The notes below the pieces were generated by a model. It did no database searches. It saw only the letters and a list, made by a program, of their open reading frames with translations, and had not been told where the DNA came from. Position numbers and translations under genes: made by a program. Positions 34,765-43,534 of a stretch of DNA of 64,000 bases are shown one piece after another. Positions within the stretch are counted from its first letter, which is position 1. Every line of letters starts with the position of its first letter. The stretch lies in contig JAEWPV010000001.1 of assembly GCA_023460535.1 (NCBI GenBank), forward strand, positions 1-64,000, read 5' to 3'. The DNA is from Bacillota bacterium (GTDB taxonomy: Bacteria; Bacillota; Clostridia; Oscillospirales; Ruminococcaceae).

Positions 34765-36372
34765 TTATCTGCATGAGAATCTCAGCACATTCCAGGATAG
34801 CTTATTCAGTTTAGCGGACAAAACTCCGTTTGCAAACCCGGTGTCCGTATTAACCTGCGGAACGAGCGCGTTGGGATTTTCAAAGCTGTTTTTCAAGGAC
34901 ATATCTTCGCTGTGCATCATGATATGCTCAACAAATCGGAACTCACGAAAAGCACTGGCATCAAGCTCCAGCTCGCAGCCATCTTCCCAATTGCGGTTAA
35001 TTATAAAAACATTTAGTTCGCCGCTTGTTTTATCATAGGCCGCTGCGGTGTCGATGAAATTGATTCCCGTACGGGTGCTGTATTGTGAGGTGTCATCAAT
35101 GGCATATCCGGGGATATCAAATGTGTCACAATCCACAACCGTCTGGAGAGAAACACCTTTGCCGTACCGCATAAGCTGAGTAAATGGGTAATGGGCGGCC
35201 GGTTTCCAAACATGCTCACGGTCTGCATTGACGACAAGGCGAAGCCCTCCGGTCATGCAACCGATTTTAACACGATCCGCGTGGCGCATGAATGCCAGCA
35301 GGGTGGAAGCCGTTGTCAGCGCGTCCAGCATATCGCTGCTTTCGAGGAATCTGTTTGGGATGGTCATGTTATCCGGGTCGTGTCGGACGTAGCGACGGTT
35401 TGGGTCAAAAACATAATGTCTTGCTGCCAGATTATGCGGGCCCCTTCCGGGATGCAGCTCCTCAAGAGGACGTGGGAATGTGCCATACTCATCAAAGGAC
35501 AGCATAATCTTCTTTGGCGAACGCATTTTAGCCTGAATAAAATCACATAACGCAATCTCGGTATTAATGTAATCCTCAAAATAACAGGAACCACCCAGTA
35601 GTGCCGCATAGTCCCCGGGAGGAGCAGAGTGATAATGGTGCATCGACAGATAATCCACTGTTTCGTAGCATTCCTCGAGCACTTCCGACTCCCATCGAGG
35701 GTAATGATCCAAAAATGGAGAGGAGGATGCACATACCACCGTTTCAATGGTGGGATCCACCCATTTCATTGCTTTGGATACTTCATTGGCCAGTACACCG
35801 TAGCCCTTGGGGTTCTTCTGCCAGGAGGCAATCTGCCACGGTCCGTCCATTTCGTTACCCAGATACCAGGTTTTCACTCCGTATGGGGTTTCACGGCCGT
35901 ATTCTCGGCGCAAATCGGACCAATGCGTTCCGCGGGGGTGATTGGTGTATTCAACAATACTCATTGCGTCATTGATGTTTCCGGTTCCAAGGTTAATGGT
36001 ATACAATGACTCCATGTTACACAGCTCTGCCCATCGCAGATACTCATCGTGCCCAACCTCGTTGGTGATGTACTGAAACCACGCGGGGTCAAGGTGGACC
36101 TTCCGCTGATTACGTGGTCCGATGGAATCCTTCCAATCCCAGCCCGATATAAAGTTGCCTCCCGGTAGGCGCACAGCAGGAAGGTCTGTGGCTTTGAGCA
36201 AGTCGATATAATCATGACGAAACCCGTTTTCGTCTGCCGTAGGGTGCTTGGGGTTAAACATACTGCCGTTTACCATGGTTCCTATCGGCTCCAAAAACAC
36301 GCCATATAAGCGAGGCGAGATGTTGCCAATCTGAAATGAGGGATGAACGAGAACCTTTGCTTTCTTAGTCAT
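34765..36372 (-). CDS. abfA: Alpha-N-arabinofuranosidase, GH51
   Basis: Releases L-arabinose side chains from arabinoxylan or arabinan fragments. The 535-aa product has ISPRLYGVFLEPIG, the sugar-site block RLPGGNFISGWDWKDSIGPR, the acid/base Glu in YLGNEMDGPWQ and the nucleophile Glu in LSFDEYGTF, plus a C-terminal beta domain. No signal peptide, so it acts in the cytoplasm on imported oligosaccharides. ATG 36372 has GGAG 9 bases upstream. Next gene upstream on the same strand is the class C hydrolase (66 bases), probably co-transcribed. Confidence 0.92.
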   Translation of the reverse strand: MTKKAKVLVHPSFQIGNISPRLYGVFLEPIGTMVNGSMFNPKHPTADENGFRHDYIDLLKATDLPAVRLPGGNFISGWDWKDSIGPRNQRKVHLDPAWFQYITNEVGHDEYLRWAELCNMESLYTINLGTGNINDAMSIVEYTNHPRGTHWSDLRREYGRETPYGVKTWYLGNEMDGPWQIASWQKNPKGYGVLANEVSKAMKWVDPTIETVVCASSSPFLDHYPRWESEVLEECYETVDYLSMHHYHSAPPGDYAALLGGSCYFEDYINTEIALCDFIQAKMRSPKKIMLSFDEYGTFPRPLEELHPGRGPHNLAARHYVFDPNRRYVRHDPDNMTIPNRFLESSDMLDALTTASTLLAFMRHADRVKIGCMTGGLRLVVNADREHVWKPAAHYPFTQLMRYGKGVSLQTVVDCDTFDIPGYAIDDTSQYSTRTGINFIDTAAAYDKTSGELNVFIINRNWEDGCELELDASAFREFRFVEHIMMHSEDMSLKNSFENPNALVPQVNTDTGFANGVLSAKLNKLSWNVLRFSCR

Positions 36373-36437
36373 TGCTTCATCTCCATTCATAATGTCTGTT
36401 TGTTTATCGTTTGATGATTAACTGCAGACAATTGTTG

Positions 36438-37610
36438 TTATTCAATAAACCCGTAAGCGGCTGCTCGCATACGAAGATGATAGTATTGCTCTTCGTTAGG
36501 CATTTGATTATGCATATACACAATAGAAACGCCGTCTTCGGGATCTGCTTCGCACCAGCAGCCAAACCCGCCGGTCCAGCCGAACGAACCCAAAGAGCCG
36601 TTGTGATTGCCTTTATATTTACTTATCAGCGTGCGAACGCCATACCCATAGCCGTAACCGGCGTTATATAGATCGTCAAAATCCTTCTGTTGAATGTCGT
36701 TAAGTCCGTTTGTACGCATCAAGTCTATGGTTTTACGACCTAAGATACGCACACCTTTGTAAACTCCGCCGCATGCCAGCATCTGCATCAGTTTTGTATA
36801 GTCGTTGCCATTAGAAAACAAACGCGCCCAGCCGGCTTCGAACTCTTTGCCCGGATTATGCTTGTCGTCCAGCTCGGAAGTGCCAAAACTGAGCTTGCCA
36901 TCGGGGCACTTTTTATAAAGCGTAACCATGCGCTTTTTAATGTCACCAAAGTAAATAGCCCGGGTACTATCCATGCCCAAGGGAATGAATAGCAGTTCCT
37001 CAAACACATCGTTGATGGGTTTGTCACAAACAGCTTCAATGATACCTGCTGCAAGTTCGCTGGAAAAACCGTAGAGCCAATGAGTTCCTGGCTCAAATGC
37101 AAGCGGGGCAGAGGCAATGGCAGCTATCTGCTCTCGGAGGGTATAATGACCTTTATCCCATAACGGCTGCATGCACTTTAACATCGCATTAAGTGTGGGG
37201 TTATCTGTATTCATGGGGAAATTGCAATAAGGTAATCCGCATTTCATCGAAAGCGTATCGCGGATGGTAATGGGGTGGACTACAGGTACTGCTTCAACAT
37301 CTCCGTTTGCTTTTGTAACAAACTTTTTTACATTCTTCCACTCGGGGAAATAGTTGTGGATTGGGTCGGACATCAAAAACTTACCCTGTTCGTACAATGC
37401 CATTAAAGTTACGTACAGCGGAAGCTTAGATAATGAGGCTTGACGAAAAACTGATTGTGGTGTTATCGGTTTCTTGGTCTCAATATCGGCATAGCCAAAA
37501 TAACCTTCGTAAATTGTGTTGCCTCTTTGCGCAATGTGTAGGGAGCATCCCGGCAGACCGCGCTCAACAAATCCCTGTAGAAGACGATCAAGATCTTTTG
37601 CTGTAGACAT
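36438..37610 (-). CDS. Class C beta-lactamase-fold serine hydrolase
   Basis: A 390-aa member of the beta-lactamase/esterase EstB family. Nucleophile motif SLSK (S59-x-x-K62, inside FRQASLSKLP) and a general-base Tyr in HWLYGFSSELAAGI; the late GSFGWTGGFG replaces the KTG box. No signal peptide, so a cytoplasmic esterase or peptidase is more likely than a beta-lactamase. ATG 37610 follows GGAGGT; the frame runs open to 37685. Placed next to GH51 and the LacI locus, it may remove acyl groups from sugars, which is inference. Confidence 0.82.
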   Translation of the reverse strand: MSTAKDLDRLLQGFVERGLPGCSLHIAQRGNTIYEGYFGYADIETKKPITPQSVFRQASLSKLPLYVTLMALYEQGKFLMSDPIHNYFPEWKNVKKFVTKANGDVEAVPVVHPITIRDTLSMKCGLPYCNFPMNTDNPTLNAMLKCMQPLWDKGHYTLREQIAAIASAPLAFEPGTHWLYGFSSELAAGIIEAVCDKPINDVFEELLFIPLGMDSTRAIYFGDIKKRMVTLYKKCPDGKLSFGTSELDDKHNPGKEFEAGWARLFSNGNDYTKLMQMLACGGVYKGVRILGRKTIDLMRTNGLNDIQQKDFDDLYNAGYGYGYGVRTLISKYKGNHNGSLGSFGWTGGFGCWCEADPEDGVSIVYMHNQMPNEEQYYHLRMRAAAYGFIE

Positions 37611-37760
37611 AGGCACCTCCAAAATATAAATTAGAACACTAATTAGATTATATACGTATAAAAACAAGATTGTCAATTCATTCATGAGTGAAGCTAATAA
37701 GAAAATTTAATATAAAATAAACAATACAAGTAAGAGGTACAGAAAACATACAAGTGTATC

Positions 37761-37807
37761 TTGACAACGGATAAAAAATGGAATACAATAAGCTAAAACG
37801 TAATAGC
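37761..37807 (+). promoter_or_regulatory. lacI-family gene promoter with operator copy 1
   Basis: TTGACA (37761-37766), 17 bases, TACAAT (37784-37789), then the 16-bp palindrome GCTAAAACGTAATAGC (37792-37807) at the transcription start. The outer arms GCTA/TAGC and central CG are typical of LacI-family operators. Confidence 0.82.
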
Positions 37808-37827
37808 ATTCTTCATCGAGGGACAGT

Positions 37828-38886
37828 ATGAAAAGTAGTGGAGCAAATACTCAAATAAAAGAAATCGCCGAAAAACTTGGTGTTTCAGCCGGGACGGTAT
37901 CTATTGTACTTAACGGCCGCGGGGATGCCATGCGCATTTCTAAGGCCACACAGCAGCGCGTTTGGACTGCCGCTAAGGAAATGAACTATCAGCCCAATAT
38001 CTATGCTAGGCGGTTAAGAAGTGCGGGTGCGGAAGCTACCGGTAAAATTGTAGCTATTTTCTGGAACGAGGAGTTCACCGACGATTATATGGGTCGCTTT
38101 TTTCGGGGCATGAACCGCGCGGTGAAAGAAAACAACTATAACGTTGAATTCAATGTGCAAATGTTTGAGTATGACCACCTATATAAATTAAAGGACATCA
38201 TGACCTCCGCTCGTTATAGTGGTATTATTATAGCCGGATCTGCAGACGGAGACATGGAGTTTTTAAATGCGAATCATTTTGATTTGCCAATTGTTTTAAT
38301 TAGCCGCAATGTCGAGAAGTACCACTGCGTATACATGAACGATTACGAGGTAGGCAAAAATAGCGCAAATCTCTTTCGTCAGCGAGGACACAAGAAGGTT
38401 GGATTTGTTTCTATGAAGCGAAAATCCTATTCTTCCAGTATGCGCCAGTTAGGTTATCTGGAAAACTGCGCTCAGTATCAGCTTCTAGTGAATGAGGATT
38501 GGGTACAGGAGGGTGAAGGAAGGGGTTACGATTCGGGCTATGAGGCAGCGAGTCGTATTCTTCAGGGAAGCGACCGCCCAACTGCTCTTTTTGTACTAAG
38601 TCCCGGTCAGGCACTGGGTGCGATAAATGCTTGCAAGGACGCCGGGCTGTCTGTTCCAAACGACATAGAGGTACTAACCTTTGGCGACAGTGAAATGTTC
38701 ATGTATTTTTCTCCCACGGTAAGCACGGTGTTTTATCCAATAGAAAAGATGGCGGAAAATGCGCTGAACTTGCTTATTCTTATTTTGGAGAATGGTATTA
38801 GTATGCCTATGGGTCGCTTGTTGCAGGCCGAGTACGAGTTCAGGGAAAGCTGTGGCGGTTTTTGTCAAGAAATGAGTCCAGATTAG
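37828..38886 (+). CDS. LacI-family transcriptional regulator
   Basis: A 352-aa repressor. N-terminal helix-turn-helix IKEIAEKLGVSAGTVSIVLNGRG and hinge region YQPNIYARRLRS (residues 10-66), then a periplasmic-binding-protein-like sugar domain (IVAIFWNEEFTDDYMGRFFRGM onwards). An operator-like palindrome lies at its own promoter, and three more copies precede the MFS, MATE and ABC genes, so it most likely governs the whole locus. The inducer should be a sugar from an esterified hemicellulose; which one is unknown. Confidence 0.92.
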   Translation: MKSSGANTQIKEIAEKLGVSAGTVSIVLNGRGDAMRISKATQQRVWTAAKEMNYQPNIYARRLRSAGAEATGKIVAIFWNEEFTDDYMGRFFRGMNRAVKENNYNVEFNVQMFEYDHLYKLKDIMTSARYSGIIIAGSADGDMEFLNANHFDLPIVLISRNVEKYHCVYMNDYEVGKNSANLFRQRGHKKVGFVSMKRKSYSSSMRQLGYLENCAQYQLLVNEDWVQEGEGRGYDSGYEAASRILQGSDRPTALFVLSPGQALGAINACKDAGLSVPNDIEVLTFGDSEMFMYFSPTVSTVFYPIEKMAENALNLLILILENGISMPMGRLLQAEYEFRESCGGFCQEMSPD

Positions 38887-38912
38887 AAAGTAATCACCAT
38901 AAATAGTATTTC

Positions 38913-38940
38913 AAGAAAACTCCTCGGATGGAGTTTTCTT
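38913..38940 (+). terminator. Terminator after the lacI-family gene
   Basis: AAGAAAACTCC (38913-38923) and GGAGTTTTCTT (38930-38940) form a perfect 11-bp stem with loop TCGGAT; the next bases are TATAG. Confidence 0.8.
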
Positions 38941-38951
38941 TATAGCAAAAA

Positions 38952-38967
38952 GCTAAAACGAAATAGC
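38952..38967 (+). promoter_or_regulatory. Operator copy 2, upstream of the MFS gene
   Basis: GCTAAAACGAAATAGC, same 16-bp site as at 37792, 34 bases before ATG 39002. No clear promoter could be set in front of it; the site lies directly after the terminator hairpin, so a promoter may overlap that hairpin. Confidence 0.75.
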
Positions 38968-39001
38968 AAATTTAGCAAAATATCTGAAGGGCTGGAAGAA
39001 A

Positions 39002-40195
39002 ATGAATGCAAAAAGTAAGGCTAAACTATTCAACAAAAACTACAATCTATTAATGCTGGTGAGCCTCATAACATCCTTGGGTTACAGTATGATCTCTACG
39101 CTGATATCCTCCTATGCGGTAGATCTCGGGGCGAGCCTCACCGCAGCCGGTGCGCTGGCGGGAATATACTCCATATCCGCGCTGGTAACCCGACCCTTTG
39201 GCGGTTATGCGACAGATAGACTGAATAAACGCAACGTATGTATCTTTTCTACCTTGTTAATTTGCCTTTCCATGGCAGGTTATGCAATCGCTCCCGGTAT
39301 TAACGCGATGTTTGCGATTCGCATATTGCATGGGGCGGCATTTGGTTTAAGTGGAACTGCAAACATGGCGCTGGTTTGCGATTATGTTCCCAGTGAACGA
39401 CTGGCGGAAGGTCTTGGTTATTTTGGCTTAGGGCAGGTTATTTCTCAGGTGTGGGGCCCCAGCATGGGACTTGGAATTAAAAATGCGCTGGGATACAAAT
39501 GGCTATTTCTCATTATTGCTGCAATGACAGTGCTGGCGGTTTTGGTTCTATTTTGCATAGATCGCCACCACAACCAGAATACTCAACCAAAGGAGCGTCA
39601 GCCGTTTTCCCTTAACAGCTTGATTGCAAAGGAGTGTATTGTTTACGCTCTGGTCGGCGGTGCTTTTTCTCTCAGTAACGGCATTGTCAACTCGTTTCTT
39701 GTGCTTGTGGGAGAGGAACGTTCTATTATGGGAATTACACTGTTCTTTTCGGTAAATGCAGTAATCTTGTTTGTAATACGCCTGTTTATTGGTAAGATAG
39801 CAGATAAAACAAGCCTATCGCTTATTGTAAATATTTCTTTAATCACCAGCGCAATTTCGATGGCGGTAATCGGTGTTGGAAACATACTTTGGGTTATTCT
39901 TTTGGCGGCGGTGTTGAAGGCGTTCGGGCAAGGTAGTGCACAAATTTCTCTTCAATCCGCATGTATAAAAAAAGTGGATGCGCTTCGAGTAGGTGTTGCT
40001 GCCAGTACATACTATATTGGCGCCGACATCGGGCAGGGTCTGGGTCCAATTATAGGAGGTAAGATTTCGGAATTGTTCGGCTATCAAACCATGTTCTTTT
40101 GTGTTGCCGCAATTATTCTGGGTGCCGGAGTATTATTCAATGTATACGAGAGATTTGAGAAATCAAAGCTGAGTAAAGTACATAGTCAGGTTTAG
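39002..40195 (+). CDS. Major facilitator superfamily transporter
   Basis: A 397-aa protein with about 12 membrane helices. Loop 2-3 motif GGYATDRLNKRNVCIFST (about residues 66-83) is the MFS motif A. GLGYFGLGQVISQVWGPSMG and the later GKIADKTSL repeat fit drug or sugar exporters of the MFS-1 type. It lies under operator copy 2, so it belongs to the LacI regulon; it may export or import a sugar or its acid. Confidence 0.88.
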   Translation: MNAKSKAKLFNKNYNLLMLVSLITSLGYSMISTLISSYAVDLGASLTAAGALAGIYSISALVTRPFGGYATDRLNKRNVCIFSTLLICLSMAGYAIAPGINAMFAIRILHGAAFGLSGTANMALVCDYVPSERLAEGLGYFGLGQVISQVWGPSMGLGIKNALGYKWLFLIIAAMTVLAVLVLFCIDRHHNQNTQPKERQPFSLNSLIAKECIVYALVGGAFSLSNGIVNSFLVLVGEERSIMGITLFFSVNAVILFVIRLFIGKIADKTSLSLIVNISLITSAISMAVIGVGNILWVILLAAVLKAFGQGSAQISLQSACIKKVDALRVGVAASTYYIGADIGQGLGPIIGGKISELFGYQTMFFCVAAIILGAGVLFNVYERFEKSKLSKVHSQV

Positions 40196-40220
40196 CGAGA
40201 AACGCACATATAGGAACGCT

Positions 40221-40266
40221 AAAAACGCAACGTCCAACCAGCAGGGCTGGCTGACGTTGCGTTTTC
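40221..40266. terminator. Bidirectional terminator between MFS and MATE genes
   Basis: AAAACGCAACGTC pairs with GACGTTGCGTTTT (ends near 40222 and 40265), with inner CCAGC/GCTGG pairing. The MFS stop is at 40195 and the convergent MATE stop at 40314. Confidence 0.85.
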
Positions 40267-40313
40267 ACAGTATATGTATAATCATAAAAGATTTTTGCTA
40301 TATAGTTATTAAG

Positions 40314-41645
40314 CTACACATAGCGCTTGAGCTGCTTCCATTTGCCCGAGTAATACCGTCCCATGATAACAATAGCACGCAATATCTGGTCCGCGGAGAT
40401 AGCTAACCAAGCTCCTGGCAGCCCTAACCCCAATCCATTCACAGCAAGAATAGCAAGCCCGGGGCGTAACAGCATTACAGTGAAAAACGTAAGCTTAGCA
40501 GCAAATTTAGTGTCTCCCGCACCGCGTAGCGCGCCCGCAACGATAAACTGTGAGGCTTGAAAGGGCTGAATTATAGCCACTATCCAAAGGATGGAGACAC
40601 AAATCGCAATACAGTCTGGGTCGTTGGTATATAAGGAGGATAGTTGCCTGCCGAATATAACAAAGGTAATTCCAAGGATTATGGCGACAGTCATTCCGCT
40701 TCGTTGGCAGCGGCTGGTATATAGCTGCGCCATATCATAGCGTTTTTTTCCGATGCTTTGGCCCATCAGTGATGTGGCAGAAACTGAAAAGACCTGTCCG
40801 TTCATCATGGTAAGGGTTTGAATGTTCATTAAGATCTGATGTGCGGCAAACTCCAACGTTCCCAGAGAGGCGATGGTTCTTGAGAAAATCATGGTACCTG
40901 CGCGCATCATCATCTGCTCAAGTGCTGCAGGTAATCCGATAGAGGAAATCTCCTTGCATGGGGTCAGCCTTGGTCTAAAATCGTCTTTTAAACCGATATG
41001 TAGGTAGCTGTCTTTGGTTGTAAGTGCTGCAACGGCAAGGATACAGGCAACGACTTGGCTAATGGCTGTTGCAAGTGAAGCGCCCGCAACCTCCAAGCGG
41101 GGAAATCCTAGATGTCCATTAATTAGTACATAATTGAGTCCAATATTAACCAGGTTTGCGATGGAATTATAGTACATAGCTGATTTTGAGTTACCGATAC
41201 CCCGTAAAACCGCTGTAATAGTAGACGTAATGGCAAAAAACACGAAACTAATCATTTGAATTTGCAGATAGGTAGTGCCATCTTGAAGTATCTTATCGGT
41301 TTCGGCACCCATAAACAAAACAAGTGATCTTGCGGTAATAAAACCAATGATTGATAGCAAAACGGCAAGCGCTAGATTCATTATGAGTGCCTGACGCATA
41401 TAAACATTGGCCTTATCTCTGTTGTTTGCACCTTTTGATTGAGCAACCAACGAGGTGGCACCGACGTTCATTGCCATTACCATTGTCATCAAAATAAACT
41501 TTGGCTGCGTGGTAAGACCAACCGCGCTAATTGCCCCTGTTCCAAGATTACCCACCATCATTAAATCAACCATAGATACCAACGAAGTTAACGCTAGCTC
41601 GATACAGGTAGGGGAGGCAATGCGAAGGATATCCTTATAGAGCAT
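40314..41645 (-). CDS. MATE-family efflux transporter (second copy), in the LacI regulon
   Basis: A 443-aa MATE exporter with about 12 helices; first conserved block DILRIASPTCIELALTSLVSMVDLMMVGNLG. The frame is open to 41813, but that ATG lies upstream of the start site expected from the promoter at 41816-41845 and its extra 56 residues show no homology, so ATG 41645 is used here; RBS is weak for both, so the start is uncertain. Divergent from the ABC operon and next to operator copy 3. A drug-type exporter under sugar control is unusual. Confidence 0.8.
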   Translation of the reverse strand: MLYKDILRIASPTCIELALTSLVSMVDLMMVGNLGTGAISAVGLTTQPKFILMTMVMAMNVGATSLVAQSKGANNRDKANVYMRQALIMNLALAVLLSIIGFITARSLVLFMGAETDKILQDGTTYLQIQMISFVFFAITSTITAVLRGIGNSKSAMYYNSIANLVNIGLNYVLINGHLGFPRLEVAGASLATAISQVVACILAVAALTTKDSYLHIGLKDDFRPRLTPCKEISSIGLPAALEQMMMRAGTMIFSRTIASLGTLEFAAHQILMNIQTLTMMNGQVFSVSATSLMGQSIGKKRYDMAQLYTSRCQRSGMTVAIILGITFVIFGRQLSSLYTNDPDCIAICVSILWIVAIIQPFQASQFIVAGALRGAGDTKFAAKLTFFTVMLLRPGLAILAVNGLGLGLPGAWLAISADQILRAIVIMGRYYSGKWKQLKRYV

Positions 41646-41815
41646 TTTTGATGTGACACCATGAGGCAACGAACCAGTAACCTTAGTGGATGACGGAGAG
41701 TTGCATTCCGTTCCCGGGGGAAGAGTATCTAGTGTGATAACGGTTGTGTCTGTTCTGTTTTTTTGCGTTATCGTATGACTCAATCTCCAATCTCGTTTAC
41801 GAAAAGTTTGCATTT

Positions 41816-41867
41816 ATACTAGCACGTAGATTAAGGCCGTGTCAAGGAAAAGCTAAATCGTAATAGC
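41816..41867 (-). promoter_or_regulatory. Promoter of the second MATE gene with operator copy 3
   Basis: On the minus strand TTGACA (41845-41840), 18 bases, TAGTAT (41821-41816). Operator copy GCTAAATCGTAATAGC lies at 41852-41867, just upstream of the -35. Placement upstream allows either repression or a role at a distance with copy 4. Confidence 0.68.
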
Positions 41868-41963
41868 GTTTGCTATCTATGAAACATTAGTTGCGAATAT
41901 GGATAAATACATAAATACAACGAATAAAAACGGAATATTTGTTGAAAATGTGGACAAATAGTA

Positions 41964-42014
41964 TTGACAAAGCGAATAACATGAGATACAATACAGTTAC
42001 TAAAACGAAATAGC
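41964..42014 (+). promoter_or_regulatory. Promoter of the sugar ABC operon with operator copy 4
   Basis: TTGACA (41964-41969), 17 bases, TACAAT (41987-41992), then ACTAAAACGAAATAGC (41999-42014), one base off the consensus. Same -10 sequence and spacing as the lacI promoter, so both are likely repressed by the same protein. Confidence 0.8.
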
Positions 42015-42081
42015 AAGGCGAGCGAGTGTCAATAACCCGCATAACCATGCTATATTCTTTCAAGGAGGTCAAACTCAAGTT

Positions 42082-43422
42082 ATGTCAAAAATGAAACAAA
42101 TTATTGCAATCTGTCTGGTTTTAACAATGGTAGCTTTCTTAATCGGTGGATGTACCCAGACTCAGGCGCCTGCCGGTAGTTCTACCCCCAATGCGTCAGA
42201 CCCTGCTTCAACCCCTACTGAGGAGTATAAGCCTGTTACAATTACCTTTTGGAATGGATGGAGCGGAACGGATGGTGACGTTCTGATTGACCTTGTTGAC
42301 GAGTTTAACAAAACCAACCCCTACAAGATTACTATTAACATGGATATCAACCCTGAGTTTATGCAGAAATTCGCAGCAACGGTTGCTGCTGGTCAAGGCC
42401 CCGACTTAATTCTGGGCGTTAACGCGTTTAAGTTCACCTATCCCAATGACTTAATCGACATGAACGAGGCTTTTGAAGCAACTTCGCTTAACAAAGAGGA
42501 CTGGGTTCCCAGTTATCTGGATTCCTGCAGCCAGGATGGTAAGCTTTATGTGGTGCCGTTCCAGGTAACCGGACGTTACATGTACTGGAATAAGGACCTG
42601 TTTGAAGCTGCTGGTCTTGACCCGAATTCTCCTCCCACTACATATGAGCAGTGGAGTGAATATGCCTCGAAGATCACTGACAGCAGCAAGAACATCTACG
42701 GTTCTGGTCTTGCATACAACGCGGTTTCCACGAACCTTCATATCCTTCAGCGTATGGGCGGTGATTTCATCTCCGATGATGGAAATGGCGGATACAAAGC
42801 TAACTTTGAAGGAAATGCCGGATACGCTAAATTCCTTAACTGGTTTAAGGGAATGGTAGATAAGAAAGATAACCCCATCGAAACCAATACCGACGGCATG
42901 ATGCAGGCCGGACAGCTCGGTCTTTCCGTATCCGGTGCATGGCTGAATGCCGGCATGAAGAATTCCGGAGTAAATTATGGTGTGGCACCGCTGCCCTATG
43001 ATGCTGCCGGTCAGATGAACCCTGTTACCATAAGCGGCTTCTCTGTGACCAGATTTGCCTCGGATGAAGCAAAACTTGCTTGCTTCCGTTTTGTGGAATG
43101 GTGGAACAAAGGCTTTGAAAGCACCGAAGACACTGCTGTTCTCCGTTGGTCTTTAGAGTGCGGATATCCCACCTACTACATTCCGCTGATGAATGATGAG
43201 CGTTATCTGGCAAGCGATATTCTGACAGCAATGACAGTTGATCCTTCTATTGATACAAAATATATGGGTCCCAACAGCTTCCCCGAGGGTTACCTCCTTT
43301 CTAACGAAGTAATCAACCCCATGGTTGAAGGCGTTATTATGAAGGGTGAGACTCCCGAGCAGGCGATGAAAGAGGCTCAGGCTAGCGCAGAAAAGATTCT
43401 TGAGTCAATCGCAAGCAAATAA
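42082..43422 (+). CDS. Sugar ABC transporter substrate-binding lipoprotein (family 1)
   Basis: A 446-aa extracellular binding protein. Lipobox IGGCT puts the lipidated Cys at residue 24; a Ser/Pro/Thr-rich linker follows (about 30-50). The mature part ITFWNGWSGTDGDVLIDLVDEFN and GPDLILGVNAFKFTY are typical of family 1 oligosaccharide binders. RBS CAAGGAGG precedes ATG 42082. First gene of the LacI-controlled operon. Likely ligand: an esterified hemicellulose oligosaccharide, inferred from the esterases that follow. Confidence 0.92.
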   Translation: MSKMKQIIAICLVLTMVAFLIGGCTQTQAPAGSSTPNASDPASTPTEEYKPVTITFWNGWSGTDGDVLIDLVDEFNKTNPYKITINMDINPEFMQKFAATVAAGQGPDLILGVNAFKFTYPNDLIDMNEAFEATSLNKEDWVPSYLDSCSQDGKLYVVPFQVTGRYMYWNKDLFEAAGLDPNSPPTTYEQWSEYASKITDSSKNIYGSGLAYNAVSTNLHILQRMGGDFISDDGNGGYKANFEGNAGYAKFLNWFKGMVDKKDNPIETNTDGMMQAGQLGLSVSGAWLNAGMKNSGVNYGVAPLPYDAAGQMNPVTISGFSVTRFASDEAKLACFRFVEWWNKGFESTEDTAVLRWSLECGYPTYYIPLMNDERYLASDILTAMTVDPSIDTKYMGPNSFPEGYLLSNEVINPMVEGVIMKGETPEQAMKEAQASAEKILESIASK

Positions 43423-43450
43423 ACAGCACTTCTAAAGCACATTATGAAAT

Positions 43451-43479
43451 AAGGGGATGGGTAAGCCCGTCCCCTTTTT
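43451..43479 (+). terminator. Intra-operon hairpin (partial terminator) between binding protein and permeases
   Basis: AAGGGGATGGG (43451-43461) pairs with CCCGTCCCCTT (43466-43476), loop TAAG, followed by TTT. A leaky terminator here is a common way to make more binding protein than permease. Confidence 0.75.
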
Positions 43480-43534
43480 GAGAAGCCAGTGTTGCCCGCA
43501 GAAATAACTGCAGGGGACAGGATCGGAGATAGAT

